Notes: generated from the letters alone by a model not told the origin. 6,728 nt of DNA from Gammaproteobacteria bacterium (GCA_024644505.1 JAHEHQ010000145.1:1-6728); one strand, 5' to 3'; counted from the stretch's first letter, positions 1 to 6,676 are shown. A program made the numbers and translations.

Positions 1-40
1 CTCTACTTTACCACCCGTGTTTCGCTTTGCTCAAGACAGG

Positions 41-508
41 CTACGATGTTGTCTTCTGTCCCCTGAAAGCCTCCAAGAGCATCAGCACCACCCCGATGCT
101 GATCGCCGAATCCGCCACGTTGAATGCGGGCCAGTGCCATTGGCCGTAATAAAGATCGATGAAATCGATGACATGGCCGAACAGCAGCCGGTCTATGAGG
201 TTTCCGACGGCACCTCCGATAATCAGGCTCAGGGAGATCGCGGTCCAGCGGCTGGTCCGATCGAGTTGCTTCAACCAGATAACCAGCACCAGCGTAATCA
301 CCACGGCAAGCACGGAAAAGAACCAGCGCTGCCAGCCGCTCTGTTCACTCAAAAAACTGAACGCGGCACCCCGGTTGTAGGTCAGGGTCAGATTCAGATG
401 GGGCAGCAGCGCCACCCTTTCGTACAATTGGATGGCCGATTCCGCCATCTGCTTGCTGACCTGGTCCGCCGCCAGGATAAGAAGTGAAAGCCATAGCCAG
501 TGAAGCAT
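41..508 (-). CDS. lspA: Lipoprotein signal peptidase (signal peptidase II)
   Basis: This inner-membrane aspartic protease cleaves the signal peptide of prolipoproteins after the lipobox cysteine has been diacylglyceryl-modified. The 155-residue product has the normal family length and four hydrophobic segments, roughly residues 3-17, 62-80, 90-107 and 130-147. Conserved boxes are visible: NRGAAFSF (45-52), GGAVGNLIDR (98-107) and FNVADSAI (129-136). The catalytic pair should be Asp115 (in VIDFID) and Asp133 (in NVAD), spaced 18 apart as in the E. coli protein. Asp15, in the first segment, is also conserved in the family. The ATG start is supported by GGAG at 516-519, seven bases upstream. It begins 15 bp after the ileS stop, so the two are almost certainly co-transcribed. 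The reading frame is intact, with a TAG stop at 41-43. Confidence 0.97.
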   Translation of the reverse strand: MLHWLWLSLLILAADQVSKQMAESAIQLYERVALLPHLNLTLTYNRGAAFSFLSEQSGWQRWFFSVLAVVITLVLVIWLKQLDRTSRWTAISLSLIIGGAVGNLIDRLLFGHVIDFIDLYYGQWHWPAFNVADSAISIGVVLMLLEAFRGQKTTS

Positions 509-515
509 CGCAGGG

Positions 516-519
516 CTCC
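516..519 (-). promoter_or_regulatory. Ribosome binding site of lspA
   Basis: On the minus strand this reads GGAG, seven bases before the lspA ATG (508-506). It occupies most of the 15-bp gap after the ileS stop. It fixes the lspA start and indicates translation from a polycistronic message. Confidence 0.8.
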
Positions 520-523
520 GGAG

Positions 524-3352
524 TCAGGCGTAGCGCCTCGATTCTCCGTCGGTCTCTATATTCTCCACGCATCGGCCACAGATCTCCGGGTGACGCTCAT
601 CCGTGCCTACATCCTCCCGGTGATGCCAGCAGCGGGCACACTTGGCCTTCTCCGATGCCCTGACCAGAACGGCCAAACCCTCCACGTCCGTGTTCACGGC
701 ATCCCCAGGCTTCTCGGTCAGGGGATGAATCCGGGCATAAGAGCTGATGAGAACAAAGCGCAATTCGTCCCCCAGCCGTCCCAGCAGTTCCAGCAGGGCG
801 TCGTCGCAATAGACTTCCACCTCCGCATCCAGAGACGAACCTATATTGCCGTCGATCCGCAACTGCTCGAGCTGTTTGCCCACGGCGGCACGAACCGCAG
901 TGACGCGCTCCCAGAAACTCCGGTCGAAACGATCATCCGCGTCCAGGGCAAACAGACCCGTATACCAGGTTTCGGTGAGTATGGTTTCACCGCGCTCCCC
1001 CGGGATCTGCTTCCAGATCTCATCCGCGGTAAAACTGAGTATGGGGGCCAGCCAGCGTGCCATCGCTTCGATGATGTGGAACATGGCGGTCTGGCAGGAG
1101 CGCCGGGCAAGGCTGTCTGTCTGGGTGGTGTACTGGCGGTCCTTGATGATGTCCAGATAGAAACCACCCATCTCGTTGACGCAGAAATTGTGGATCTTCT
1201 GGAAGATAAGATGGAACTGATAGGTCTGATAGGCCTCGACAATCTCCTGCTGCAGCTGAAACGCCCGGTCCACGGCCCAGCGGTCGAGTTCGATCATATC
1301 CCCCGCCGCCACCTGATTGGCCGAAGGCTCGAAACCGTTGAGGTTCGCCAGCAGGAACCGGGCGGTGTTGCGGATACGCCTGTAGGCGTCGGCTGTGCGT
1401 TTCAGGATCTCGTCGGAAACGCTCATCTCGCCACGATAATCGGTTGCCGCCACCCAGAGACGGATGATGTCCGCGCCGAGATTTTTCATTACCTTCTGGG
1501 GGCTCACCACGTTGCCCAGGGACTTGGACATCTTGTGGCCCTTGGCATCCACGGTGAACCCATGGGTCAGTACACCCTTGTAGGGCGCCCGGCTGTTGAT
1601 AGCCACCGAGGTCAGGAGCGAGGACTGAAACCAGCCCCGGTGCTGATCGGAGCCTTCCAGATACAGGTCCGCCGGGAAACGGAGCCCGGGCCGGTTTCCC
1701 AACACCGAATAATGGGTGACGCCGGAGTCGAACCAGACATCCAGGGTATCCGTCACCTTCTCGTATTCGTCTGCAGACTCATGGAGCAGATCCTCGGCCG
1801 TCAGCTCGAACCAGGCCTCGATGCCGGACTGCTCGACCCGCTTCGCCACCTCTTCGATAAGGCGCGGTGTCTCGGGATGCAGTTCCCCGCTGACCTTGTG
1901 TATGAACAGGGTAATGGGCACACCCCAGGTGCGTTGCCGGGAGATACACCAGTCGGGGCGGTTCTCCACCATGCCCCGAATACGGGCCTCGCCCCAGTCG
2001 GGGGTAAATTCCACCTTGGTGATTTCCTCCAGGGCCGTCTTGCGCAGCCCCGCCTGTTCCATGCCGATGAACCACTGGGGCGTGGCGCGGAATATGATGG
2101 GGGTCTTGTGCCGCCAGCAGTGCGGGTAGCTGTGGGACAGGCGCGCCTCCTGGAGCAGCACCCCGCGCCTGTTCAGCAACTCGATCACCTTCTCGTTGGC
2201 GGTGAACACATGCTCGCCTTCGAACAGTTCGGTACCCTTTACGAAGCAACCGTTGCTGCCCACGGGATTGTCCACCGGCAGATCGTAACGCTGGCCGACG
2301 ATATAGTCCTCCAGGCCGTGACCCGGTGCCGTATGCACCGCGCCGGTGCCGGCCTCCAGAGTCACATGCTCGCCCAGGATCACCGGGACCTCCCGGTCGT
2401 AGAAACAGTGTTTCAGCATCAGTCCCTCGAAGTCCGCACCCCGTCCGTAGGCGATCACATGATAATCCTCGATGCCCCAGCGACCCATGGTCTCCTTGAG
2501 CAGGCCCTCCGCCACCATCAGGCGCTCACGCCCCCGGGGACCATCCGCCTGGACCACCACGTACTCCAGCGAGGGGTGCAGGGCCACCGCCTGGTTTGCC
2601 GGCAGGGTCCAGGGTGTGGTGGTCCAGATAACCAGGGAAAGCGGACCGTCACCATGGCCGTCGGGGATGGAATGGCAGCGCGCCATCAGCGCTTCCGGGT
2701 CCACCACCGCAAAACAGACGTCGATGGTGAAGCTCTCCTTGTCCTTATACTCCACCTCCGCCTCGGCGAGCGCGGAACCGCAGTCGGTGCACCAGTGCAC
2801 AGGTTTGTAGCCCTTGTGCACATGCCCGTTGGCGACGATCTCCCCCAGGGCACGAATGATGTCGGCCTCGGTGTGGAAATCCATGGTCAGGTAGGGGTCG
2901 TCCCAGTCCCCGAGCACCCCGAGACGCTTGAAATCTATGCGCTGTCTGTCCACCTGCTTTGCGGCAAATTCCCGGCACGCAACCCTGAACTTCGCGGCGG
3001 ACACCTTGGCACCGGGCTTTCCCACCTTTTTCTCCACCTGGAGTTCGATGGGCAGCCCGTGACAATCCCAACCGGGGACATAAGGTGAGTCATAACCGTC
3101 CAGTGTGCGGGCCTTGACGATCATGTCCTTGATCACCTTGTTGACGGCATGGCCGATGTGGATCTCTCCGTTGGCATAGGGCGGGCCGTCGTGAAGTATG
3201 AACTTGGGACGCCCCGCGCAGGCCTCGCGGATCTTTCGGTAGAGGTCCATCGCCTCCCAGCGCTTCAGCATCTCCGGCTCACGCTGGGCCAGATTCCCCT
3301 TCATCGGGAATGCGGTACGGGGAAGATTGAGTGTGCTCTTGTAGTCAGTCAC
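524..3352 (-). CDS. ileS: Isoleucyl-tRNA synthetase, bacterial type 1 with C-terminal zinc site
   Basis: This cytoplasmic class Ia synthetase charges tRNA-Ile and edits misactivated valine. The 942-residue product has full family length. The HIGH signature is PPYANGEIHIGH (57-68) and the KMSKS loop is exact (607-611). The CP1 editing domain spans about 190-400, with WTTTPWTLPAN (243-253) and GTGAVHTAPGHGLEDY (335-350), whose Asp349 corresponds to the conserved editing aspartate. Other class boxes are WCISRQRTWGVPI (468-480), DVWFDSG (538-544) and GSDQHRGWFQ (567-576). The C-terminus carries a four-cysteine zinc site (Cys905, 908, 925, 928). The start codon is GTG. I chose it because MTDYKSTLNLP aligns with the E. 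coli start MSDYKSTLNLP and AAGG lies nine bases upstream. It follows ribF after 56 bp. I see no T-box-like leader. Confidence 0.98.
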   Translation of the reverse strand: MTDYKSTLNLPRTAFPMKGNLAQREPEMLKRWEAMDLYRKIREACAGRPKFILHDGPPYANGEIHIGHAVNKVIKDMIVKARTLDGYDSPYVPGWDCHGLPIELQVEKKVGKPGAKVSAAKFRVACREFAAKQVDRQRIDFKRLGVLGDWDDPYLTMDFHTEADIIRALGEIVANGHVHKGYKPVHWCTDCGSALAEAEVEYKDKESFTIDVCFAVVDPEALMARCHSIPDGHGDGPLSLVIWTTTPWTLPANQAVALHPSLEYVVVQADGPRGRERLMVAEGLLKETMGRWGIEDYHVIAYGRGADFEGLMLKHCFYDREVPVILGEHVTLEAGTGAVHTAPGHGLEDYIVGQRYDLPVDNPVGSNGCFVKGTELFEGEHVFTANEKVIELLNRRGVLLQEARLSHSYPHCWRHKTPIIFRATPQWFIGMEQAGLRKTALEEITKVEFTPDWGEARIRGMVENRPDWCISRQRTWGVPITLFIHKVSGELHPETPRLIEEVAKRVEQSGIEAWFELTAEDLLHESADEYEKVTDTLDVWFDSGVTHYSVLGNRPGLRFPADLYLEGSDQHRGWFQSSLLTSVAINSRAPYKGVLTHGFTVDAKGHKMSKSLGNVVSPQKVMKNLGADIIRLWVAATDYRGEMSVSDEILKRTADAYRRIRNTARFLLANLNGFEPSANQVAAGDMIELDRWAVDRAFQLQQEIVEAYQTYQFHLIFQKIHNFCVNEMGGFYLDIIKDRQYTTQTDSLARRSCQTAMFHIIEAMARWLAPILSFTADEIWKQIPGERGETILTETWYTGLFALDADDRFDRSFWERVTAVRAAVGKQLEQLRIDGNIGSSLDAEVEVYCDDALLELLGRLGDELRFVLISSYARIHPLTEKPGDAVNTDVEGLAVLVRASEKAKCARCWHHREDVGTDERHPEICGRCVENIETDGESRRYA

Positions 3353-3375
3353 GGCCTGTTGCCTTCTTGCTTCAT
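3349..3375 (-). other. Possible 8-codon upstream ORF overlapping the ileS start
   Basis: In the ribF-ileS gap an ATG at 3375-3373 opens a frame reading MKQEGNRP. It ends in a TGA (3351-3349) that overlaps the ileS GTG start as GTGA. This overlap geometry can support translational coupling. I see no Shine-Dalgarno sequence in front of this ATG, and an 8-codon frame is easily found by chance. The arrangement is visible; a function is only a guess. Confidence 0.15.
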
Positions 3376-3408
3376 TGCGCTAAATGTTACGAATCCGTGC
3401 GTTTCCGC

Positions 3409-4347
3409 CTAGTGTACCGGCATCCCGAAAAACGCCCTCGCCGACCGGGTATCCCGGGCGATCTGCTGTTTCAGCGCCTCGAAGGAATCGAAACGCTTTT
3501 CGTCCCGCAGTTTCCTGCAGAACTCCACCTCGATATGCTCCCCGTATATGGCGCGGTCAAAATCGAACAGGTGTACCTCCAGCAGGTAACGGCTGTCGCC
3601 CTTCACCGTGGGCCGGGTGCCGATATTGGCCACACCATTCCTGGGTTCCGGGCCGAGCCCTGCCACCCGAACCGCAAAAACCCCTCTCAGGGGACTCACC
3701 TTCCGGTGCAGATCGATATTGGCAGTGGGAAACCCGATGGTCCGCCCCCGTTCGTCACCATGGGCGACACGTCCGAAAATCCTGTAGGGCCGCCCGAGAT
3801 TGTGGCGTGCCAGTTCCAGGTCACCGCCGGCCAGGGCACTGCGTATCCGCGTGCTGCTGACCCGCTCCTCCCCCATGGCGTAGGTGTTGATGTTCTCCAC
3901 CCCGAACCCCTGATCGCTGCCTGCCTGCCTCAGGGTGTCGAAATCCCCGCTGCGACCTTTGCCAAACCGGAAGTCGTCGCCGATGAACAGATACCGGACG
4001 CCGAGTCCGTCCACGAGCAGTTCCTGCACGAATTCGTCAGCCGCCATGCCCGCCAGTTTCGGACCGAACTCCAGCACCACGACACGGTGAATACCCGAGT
4101 CCTTGATCGCCATCAGCTTTTCGCGCATGCGCGTAAGCCTTGCGGGCGCCTGGTCCGGGGCAAAAAACTCCTGCGGCTGGGGTTCGAAGGTGACCACGGC
4201 GGCCGGCAGACCCAGTTCGGCGGCCTTTCCCAGCAGATGCCGGAATACCTCCTGATGCCCCAGGTGCACGCCATCGAAGTTCCCGATGGTGGCGACACAG
4301 CCCCGGTGTTCGGCACGCAGATTGTGGAGACCGCGGATGACCTGCAT
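3409..4347 (-). CDS. ribF: Bifunctional riboflavin kinase / FMN adenylyltransferase
   Basis: This cytoplasmic enzyme phosphorylates riboflavin to FMN and adenylates FMN to FAD. The 312-residue product has the usual length. The N-terminal nucleotidyltransferase domain shows GNFDGVHLGH (22-31), FRFGKGRSGD (126-135) and VSSTRIR (163-169). The C-terminal flavokinase domain shows GDERGRTIGFPTAN (197-210, with the PTAN box at 207-210) and LLEVHLFDFD (255-264), where Glu257 is the likely catalytic base by family alignment. The start MQVIRGLHNL matches the common gammaproteobacterial form, but no clear Shine-Dalgarno sequence precedes it. It lies 43 bp after the murJ stop and 56 bp before ileS, the standard order in this class. 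A perfect TATAAT in the murJ-ribF gap may give it its own promoter. The leader is too short for an FMN riboswitch. Confidence 0.97.
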   Translation of the reverse strand: MQVIRGLHNLRAEHRGCVATIGNFDGVHLGHQEVFRHLLGKAAELGLPAAVVTFEPQPQEFFAPDQAPARLTRMREKLMAIKDSGIHRVVVLEFGPKLAGMAADEFVQELLVDGLGVRYLFIGDDFRFGKGRSGDFDTLRQAGSDQGFGVENINTYAMGEERVSSTRIRSALAGGDLELARHNLGRPYRIFGRVAHGDERGRTIGFPTANIDLHRKVSPLRGVFAVRVAGLGPEPRNGVANIGTRPTVKGDSRYLLEVHLFDFDRAIYGEHIEVEFCRKLRDEKRFDSFEALKQQIARDTRSARAFFGMPVH

Positions 4348-4377
4348 GGTATACGGACATCAAACCCAAAACCCGGC

Positions 4378-4383
4378 ATTATA
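4378..4383 (-). promoter_or_regulatory. Candidate -10 element for ribF-ileS-lspA
   Basis: The minus strand reads a perfect TATAAT here, inside the short inverted repeat GCAT-ATA-ATGC. A transcript would start near 4371, giving a leader of about 23 bases before the ribF ATG. The position 17 bp upstream (4401-4406, TGTCAG) does not resemble a -35 and there is no TGn extension, so this is a possible but unproven promoter. It sits in the 43-bp gap right after the murJ stop (4393-4391). Confidence 0.35.
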
Positions 4384-4390
4384 TGCGAAA

Positions 4391-5932
4391 TCAGGGCTGG
4401 CTGACATCGGCGCCGCTGCGGAAATGGTGAAGACGGATTCCCAGCAGCCAGAGGGTGGAAAAATATACCCCCACACCCGCCAGGATCAGCCCAAGCAGAA
4501 ACTGTATCCGGTCCCAGCGGGCCATGATCACCCACTCCCGCAGTTCCCCCGCGCCCCATAACAGGGCGATACCCATGAGTGCGCTCGCCATGGCACCCCG
4601 CAGTATCAGCAGCGGCCAGCCGGATTGAGGTCGGTATACACCCGCACTGCGCAGACCTCGAAACAGCAGCAGGGCATTGAGGGTGGCCGACAGACTGGTG
4701 GCAAGGGCAAGTCCGGCATGGGCCAGCGGAAATACCAGGATGATATTGAGCACCATGTTGGACGCCATGGCGATCACCGCATATCGCACGGGGGTGCGGG
4801 TGTCCTGCCTGGAATAATACCCCGGTGCCAGTACCTTGATCAGGATGAAGGATACCAGTCCCAGGGAATAGGCAATCAGGCTGCGCTGGGACATGGCCAC
4901 ATCGGATGGTTTAAACACCTCGGATTGAAACAGGGTGGCGATCATGGGGCCGGACAAGATCAGCAGTCCCACAGCCGCAGGGAGCCCCAGCAACAGGGTC
5001 CAGCGCAGCGCCCAATCGAGGGTGCGGGAAAATCCCTCAGCGGAATCGCTGGCAGCGCGTCTCGAAAGATTCGGCAAAATCACCGTCGCCAGCCCGACCC
5101 CCAGAATCCCCAGCGGGAACTCCATCAGCCTGTCGGAGTAATAGAGCCAGGAGATACTCCCGGTGACCAGAAAAGAGGCGATCAGGGTGTCCAGCAGCAG
5201 ATTCAACTGGGTGACGGATACACCGAACAGCGCCGGCATCATCAGCTTGACGATACGACGCACACCCGGATCCTTTGGGGCGAAAGAGAACCGGGGCAGC
5301 AATCCGAGTTGATGCAGAAAAGGGAGCTGAAACAGAAACTGGACAATCCCGGCGATGAACACACCCCAGGCCAGCGCCACAATGGGTTGCTCCATGAGAG
5401 GCGACAGCCATACGGCGCAGCCGATGAGGGACACATTGAGCAGTACCGGGGTAAAGGCCGGTACGCCGAACTTGTTCCAGGTGTTGAGTATCCCGCCGGC
5501 AAATGCGGTGAGGGAGATCAGCATGAGGTAGGGAAAGGTCAAGCGCAGCATATCGGATGCCAGCTCCAGCTTGTCATCCGAACCGATGAATCCAGGCGCG
5601 AAAACCATCACCAACAGCGGCGCACCAATGACGCCCAGGCAGGTGACAACCAACAATATGCCGCCCAGGGTGCCCGCCACGTGATCGACAAAACTTTTCA
5701 GTTCCCCCGCGCTGCGTTTTTCCCGGTACTCCGTGAGCACCGGCACGAACGCCACCGCAAAGGCACCTTCAGCAAACAGGCGGCGCATGAAGTTGGGTAT
5801 CTTGAAGGCCACGAAAAAGGCGTCGGTACCGGCGCTTGCCCCAAACAGGTTGGCCACCACCAGGTCCCGCACAAATCCCAATACCCGCGACAGCATGGTA
5901 TTGAAGCCCACTTTGGCAAGGGATTTGAACAT
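4391..5932 (-). CDS. murJ: Lipid II flippase (MurJ/MviN, MOP superfamily)
   Basis: This inner-membrane flippase moves lipid II to the periplasmic face for peptidoglycan synthesis. From the ATG at 5932 the product has 513 residues, close to the 511 of E. coli, and is hydrophobic throughout, in line with the 14 membrane helices of the family. The functional residues align with a constant offset of two from E. coli: Arg16, Arg22, Asp37, Arg50 and Arg268 (E. coli 18, 24, 39, 52, 270). Typical blocks are SRVLGFVRD (15-23), FAEGAFAVAFVP (53-64) and YYSDRLMEFP (264-273). The frame stays open upstream to an ATG at 5986 and a TTG at 5995. I prefer 5932 because the family homology begins there and a TATAAT at 5978-5973 would start the transcript below both alternatives. 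No strong Shine-Dalgarno sequence precedes any of the three. It is divergent from rpsT and 43 bp ahead of ribF. Confidence 0.95.
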   Translation of the reverse strand: MFKSLAKVGFNTMLSRVLGFVRDLVVANLFGASAGTDAFFVAFKIPNFMRRLFAEGAFAVAFVPVLTEYREKRSAGELKSFVDHVAGTLGGILLVVTCLGVIGAPLLVMVFAPGFIGSDDKLELASDMLRLTFPYLMLISLTAFAGGILNTWNKFGVPAFTPVLLNVSLIGCAVWLSPLMEQPIVALAWGVFIAGIVQFLFQLPFLHQLGLLPRFSFAPKDPGVRRIVKLMMPALFGVSVTQLNLLLDTLIASFLVTGSISWLYYSDRLMEFPLGILGVGLATVILPNLSRRAASDSAEGFSRTLDWALRWTLLLGLPAAVGLLILSGPMIATLFQSEVFKPSDVAMSQRSLIAYSLGLVSFILIKVLAPGYYSRQDTRTPVRYAVIAMASNMVLNIILVFPLAHAGLALATSLSATLNALLLFRGLRSAGVYRPQSGWPLLILRGAMASALMGIALLWGAGELREWVIMARWDRIQFLLGLILAGVGVYFSTLWLLGIRLHHFRSGADVSQP

Positions 5933-5972
5933 CGGAATCGATACCGGATCCGCTATGTGGATGGGATGCGCG

Positions 5973-5978
5973 ATTATA
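5973..5978 (-). promoter_or_regulatory. Candidate -10 element for murJ
   Basis: The minus strand reads a perfect TATAAT in the rpsT-murJ divergent region. A start near 5966 would give a leader of about 34 bases before the ATG at 5932. The -35 position at 17-bp spacing (5996-6001, GAGCTT) is a poor match, so activity is not certain. If it is used, the upstream in-frame starts at 5986 and 5995 are excluded from this transcript. Confidence 0.4.
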
Positions 5979-6008
5979 GCCCCCATTTCCTGCAAAAGCT
6001 CGGGGGTG

Positions 6009-6037
6009 TTGACAAACAGGGCCTCACACTAGAAAAT
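6009..6037 (+). promoter_or_regulatory. Sigma70-type promoter of rpsT
   Basis: A perfect -35 TTGACA (6009-6014) is followed by a 17-bp spacer and GAAAAT (6032-6037), which matches four of six -10 positions. Transcription would start near 6044 and give a leader of about 34 bases before the rpsT start. A strong -35 with optimal spacing fits a highly expressed ribosomal protein gene. It lies in the 145-bp region shared with divergent murJ. E. coli rpsT has two promoters; I see only this one clearly. Confidence 0.65.
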
Positions 6038-6066
6038 GCCTGGCTGATCGAGAGTCATTGTATTTT

Positions 6067-6070
6067 GGAG
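6067..6070 (+). promoter_or_regulatory. Ribosome binding site deciding the rpsT TTG start
   Basis: GGAG lies seven bases before the TTG at 6078-6080. The strong, well-spaced site supports this non-ATG codon as the real start; the encoded protein then begins MANTAQARKRARQ, the expected S20 N-terminus. Confidence 0.8.
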
Positions 6071-6077
6071 ACCAACC

Positions 6078-6338
6078 TTGGCCAACACAGCACAAGCCCG
6101 CAAGCGCGCCCGCCAGGCGGAAAAGCATCGTCAGCACAACGCGGCCCAGCGCAGTGCCATGCGCACCCATGTCAAAAACGTGGAGAAAGCGGTCAATGCC
6201 GGGGACAAGGAGGCCGCCACCGAGGCATTCAAAACAGCGGTACCCTCCATTGATCGCACCGCCAATCGTGGCCTGATTCACAAGAACAAGGCAGCAAGGC
6301 AGAAGAAGCGCTTGAATATGCAGATAAAGGCGCTCTGA
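6078..6338 (+). CDS. rpsT: 30S ribosomal protein S20
   Basis: S20 is a primary 16S rRNA-binding protein of the small subunit body. The 86-residue product is full length (E. coli has 87 codons) and very rich in Lys, Arg and Ala. Family hallmarks are MANTAQARKRARQ at the N-terminus, RSAMRTHVKNVEKA (25-38) and the C-terminal GLIHKNKAARQKKRLN block (65-80). The start codon is TTG, preceded by GGAG at seven bases. E. coli rpsT also starts with UUG, where the weak codon and leader are part of translational autoregulation by free S20; a similar control here is an inference. The gene is monocistronic: it has its own promoter, is divergent from murJ, and ends in an intrinsic terminator 22 bp after its TGA. 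Confidence 0.97.
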   Translation: MANTAQARKRARQAEKHRQHNAAQRSAMRTHVKNVEKAVNAGDKEAATEAFKTAVPSIDRTANRGLIHKNKAARQKKRLNMQIKAL

Positions 6339-6360
6339 GCGAACCCGAACCTTATTCAAG

Positions 6361-6385
6361 AAAACCGGCCTTGTGCCGGTTTTTT
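6361..6385 (+). terminator. Intrinsic terminator of rpsT, possibly bidirectional
   Basis: A 9-bp perfect stem pairs AAAACCGGC (6361-6369) with GCCGGTTTT (6375-6383) around the 5-base loop CTTGT, and a run of six T (6380-6385) follows the GC-rich core. It lies 22 bp after the rpsT stop. On the opposite strand the hairpin is followed by TTTTCTT, so it could also stop leftward transcripts coming from proB, though with a weaker U-tract. Confidence 0.88.
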
Positions 6386-6399
6386 CGTTAGGGCGTTTA

Positions 6400-6441
6400 A
6401 GGGCCTAGGTCATAGGGCCGAGGGCCGAGGGCCGAGGGCCG
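6400..6441. repeat. Left heptamer array (AGGGCCG type), six units
   Basis: Six 7-bp units lie in register: AGGGCCT (6400-6406), a degenerate AGGTCAT (6407-6413), then four exact AGGGCCG copies (6414-6441). The next seven bases, AGAAGAG, break the pattern. The unit is the reverse complement of the CCCTCGG units at the right end of the gap, so the two arrays are inverted relative to each other. It begins 15 bp after the rpsT terminator. No coding role is seen. Confidence 0.9.
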
Positions 6442-6467
6442 AGAAGAGTTTGCTGCTGTTTTCTATT

Positions 6468-6495
6468 ACTACAAACCACCAACTACAAACCACTT
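6468..6495. repeat. Central AC-rich heptamer repeat (ACTACAA/ACCACCA)
   Basis: Four 7-bp units read ACTACAA, ACCACCA, ACTACAA and ACCACTT. They make a direct repeat of a 12-base core, ACTACAAACCAC, at 6468-6479 and 6482-6493, spaced 14 bp. The sequence just after (AATTACT, GCCTACC) may be decayed units. The base composition differs sharply from the GC-rich arrays on each side, and it is not in the same 7-bp phase as either. No ORF or hairpin is seen in it. Confidence 0.7.
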
Positions 6496-6553
6496 AATTA
6501 CTGCCTACCACTCTTTCCCAATCCCCGCTCAACGCATACAGGCACTATCTCCC

Positions 6554-6676
6554 CCCTTGGCCCTCTTCCCTTGGCCCTCTTCCCTTGGCCCTTGGCCCTT
6601 GGCCCTTGGCCCTTGGCCCTTGGCCCTTGGCCCTTAGCCCTTAGCCCTTAGCCCTTGGCCCTCGGCCCTCGGCCCT
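6554..6676. repeat. Right heptamer array: 17 CCCTNNN units plus a partial
   Basis: Seventeen uninterrupted 7-bp units, all beginning CCCT, fill 6554-6672, followed by a partial CCCT. In order the last three bases are: TGG, CTT, TGG, CTT, seven TGG, three TAG, one TGG, two CGG. Variants are clustered in blocks, as expected from replication slippage or unequal exchange. The array is non-coding as far as can be seen: it lies after the proB stop, and a 7-bp unit shifts frame with each copy. It resembles the heptamer short tandem repeats described in cyanobacterial genomes in unit length only; no relationship is claimed. Confidence 0.95.

Larger units (their letters stand above)
6414..6676. repeat. 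Composite element bounded by inverted heptamer arrays
   Basis: Bases 6414-6439 can pair with 6651-6676 over 26 consecutive positions: 18 perfect, then eight more including one G-T. About 211 bases lie between the arms. This results from the opposite orientation of the left AGGGCCG and right CCCTCGG units. Bases 6442-6467 and 6496-6553 between the arrays hold no gene, promoter or terminator that I can support. No target-site duplication is visible at the outer edges, so calling it a transposed element is not justified. Its right edge is three bases from the proB stop codon. Confidence 0.6.

Noticed and set aside
5..35. Promoter-like TTGAGC and TAAAGT on the minus strand with 18-bp spacing, upstream of whatever follows lspA
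   Set aside because: Each hexamer matches only four of six positions, and the downstream gene is outside the window.
500..3088. 862-codon open frame on the plus strand opposite ileS
   Set aside because: It lies wholly antisense to a complete, motif-perfect ileS apart from short ends. Its translation shows no recognisable domain. Long antisense frames are expected in GC-rich genes.
3353..3408. Regulatory leader or promoter in the ribF-ileS gap
   Set aside because: The 56 bases hold only a weak TAACAT and no convincing -35, hairpin or T-box-like element.
3331..4404. 357-codon plus-strand frame opposite ribF
   Set aside because: It is antisense to an intact ribF and has no recognisable motif or ribosome site.
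4625..6253. 542-codon plus-strand frame opposite murJ and running into rpsT in another frame
   Set aside because: It is low in hydrophobic structure, rich in Gln, Gly and His, and overlaps two certain genes. It is best explained as a shadow of murJ codon bias.
6554..6676. CRISPR array
   Set aside because: The units are contiguous 7-mers with no spacers, far shorter than CRISPR repeats, and no cas gene is present.
6554..6676. Coding tandem repeat or contingency locus inside a gene
   Set aside because: The array begins after the proB stop and is not within a supported reading frame. The TAG units introduce stops in some frames, so phase variation by frameshift has no visible target.
6414..6676. 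Miniature transposable element (MITE)
   Set aside because: The ends are inverted, but they are simple heptamers, no target-site duplication is visible, and no related transposase is in the window. It is kept as a composite repeat only.
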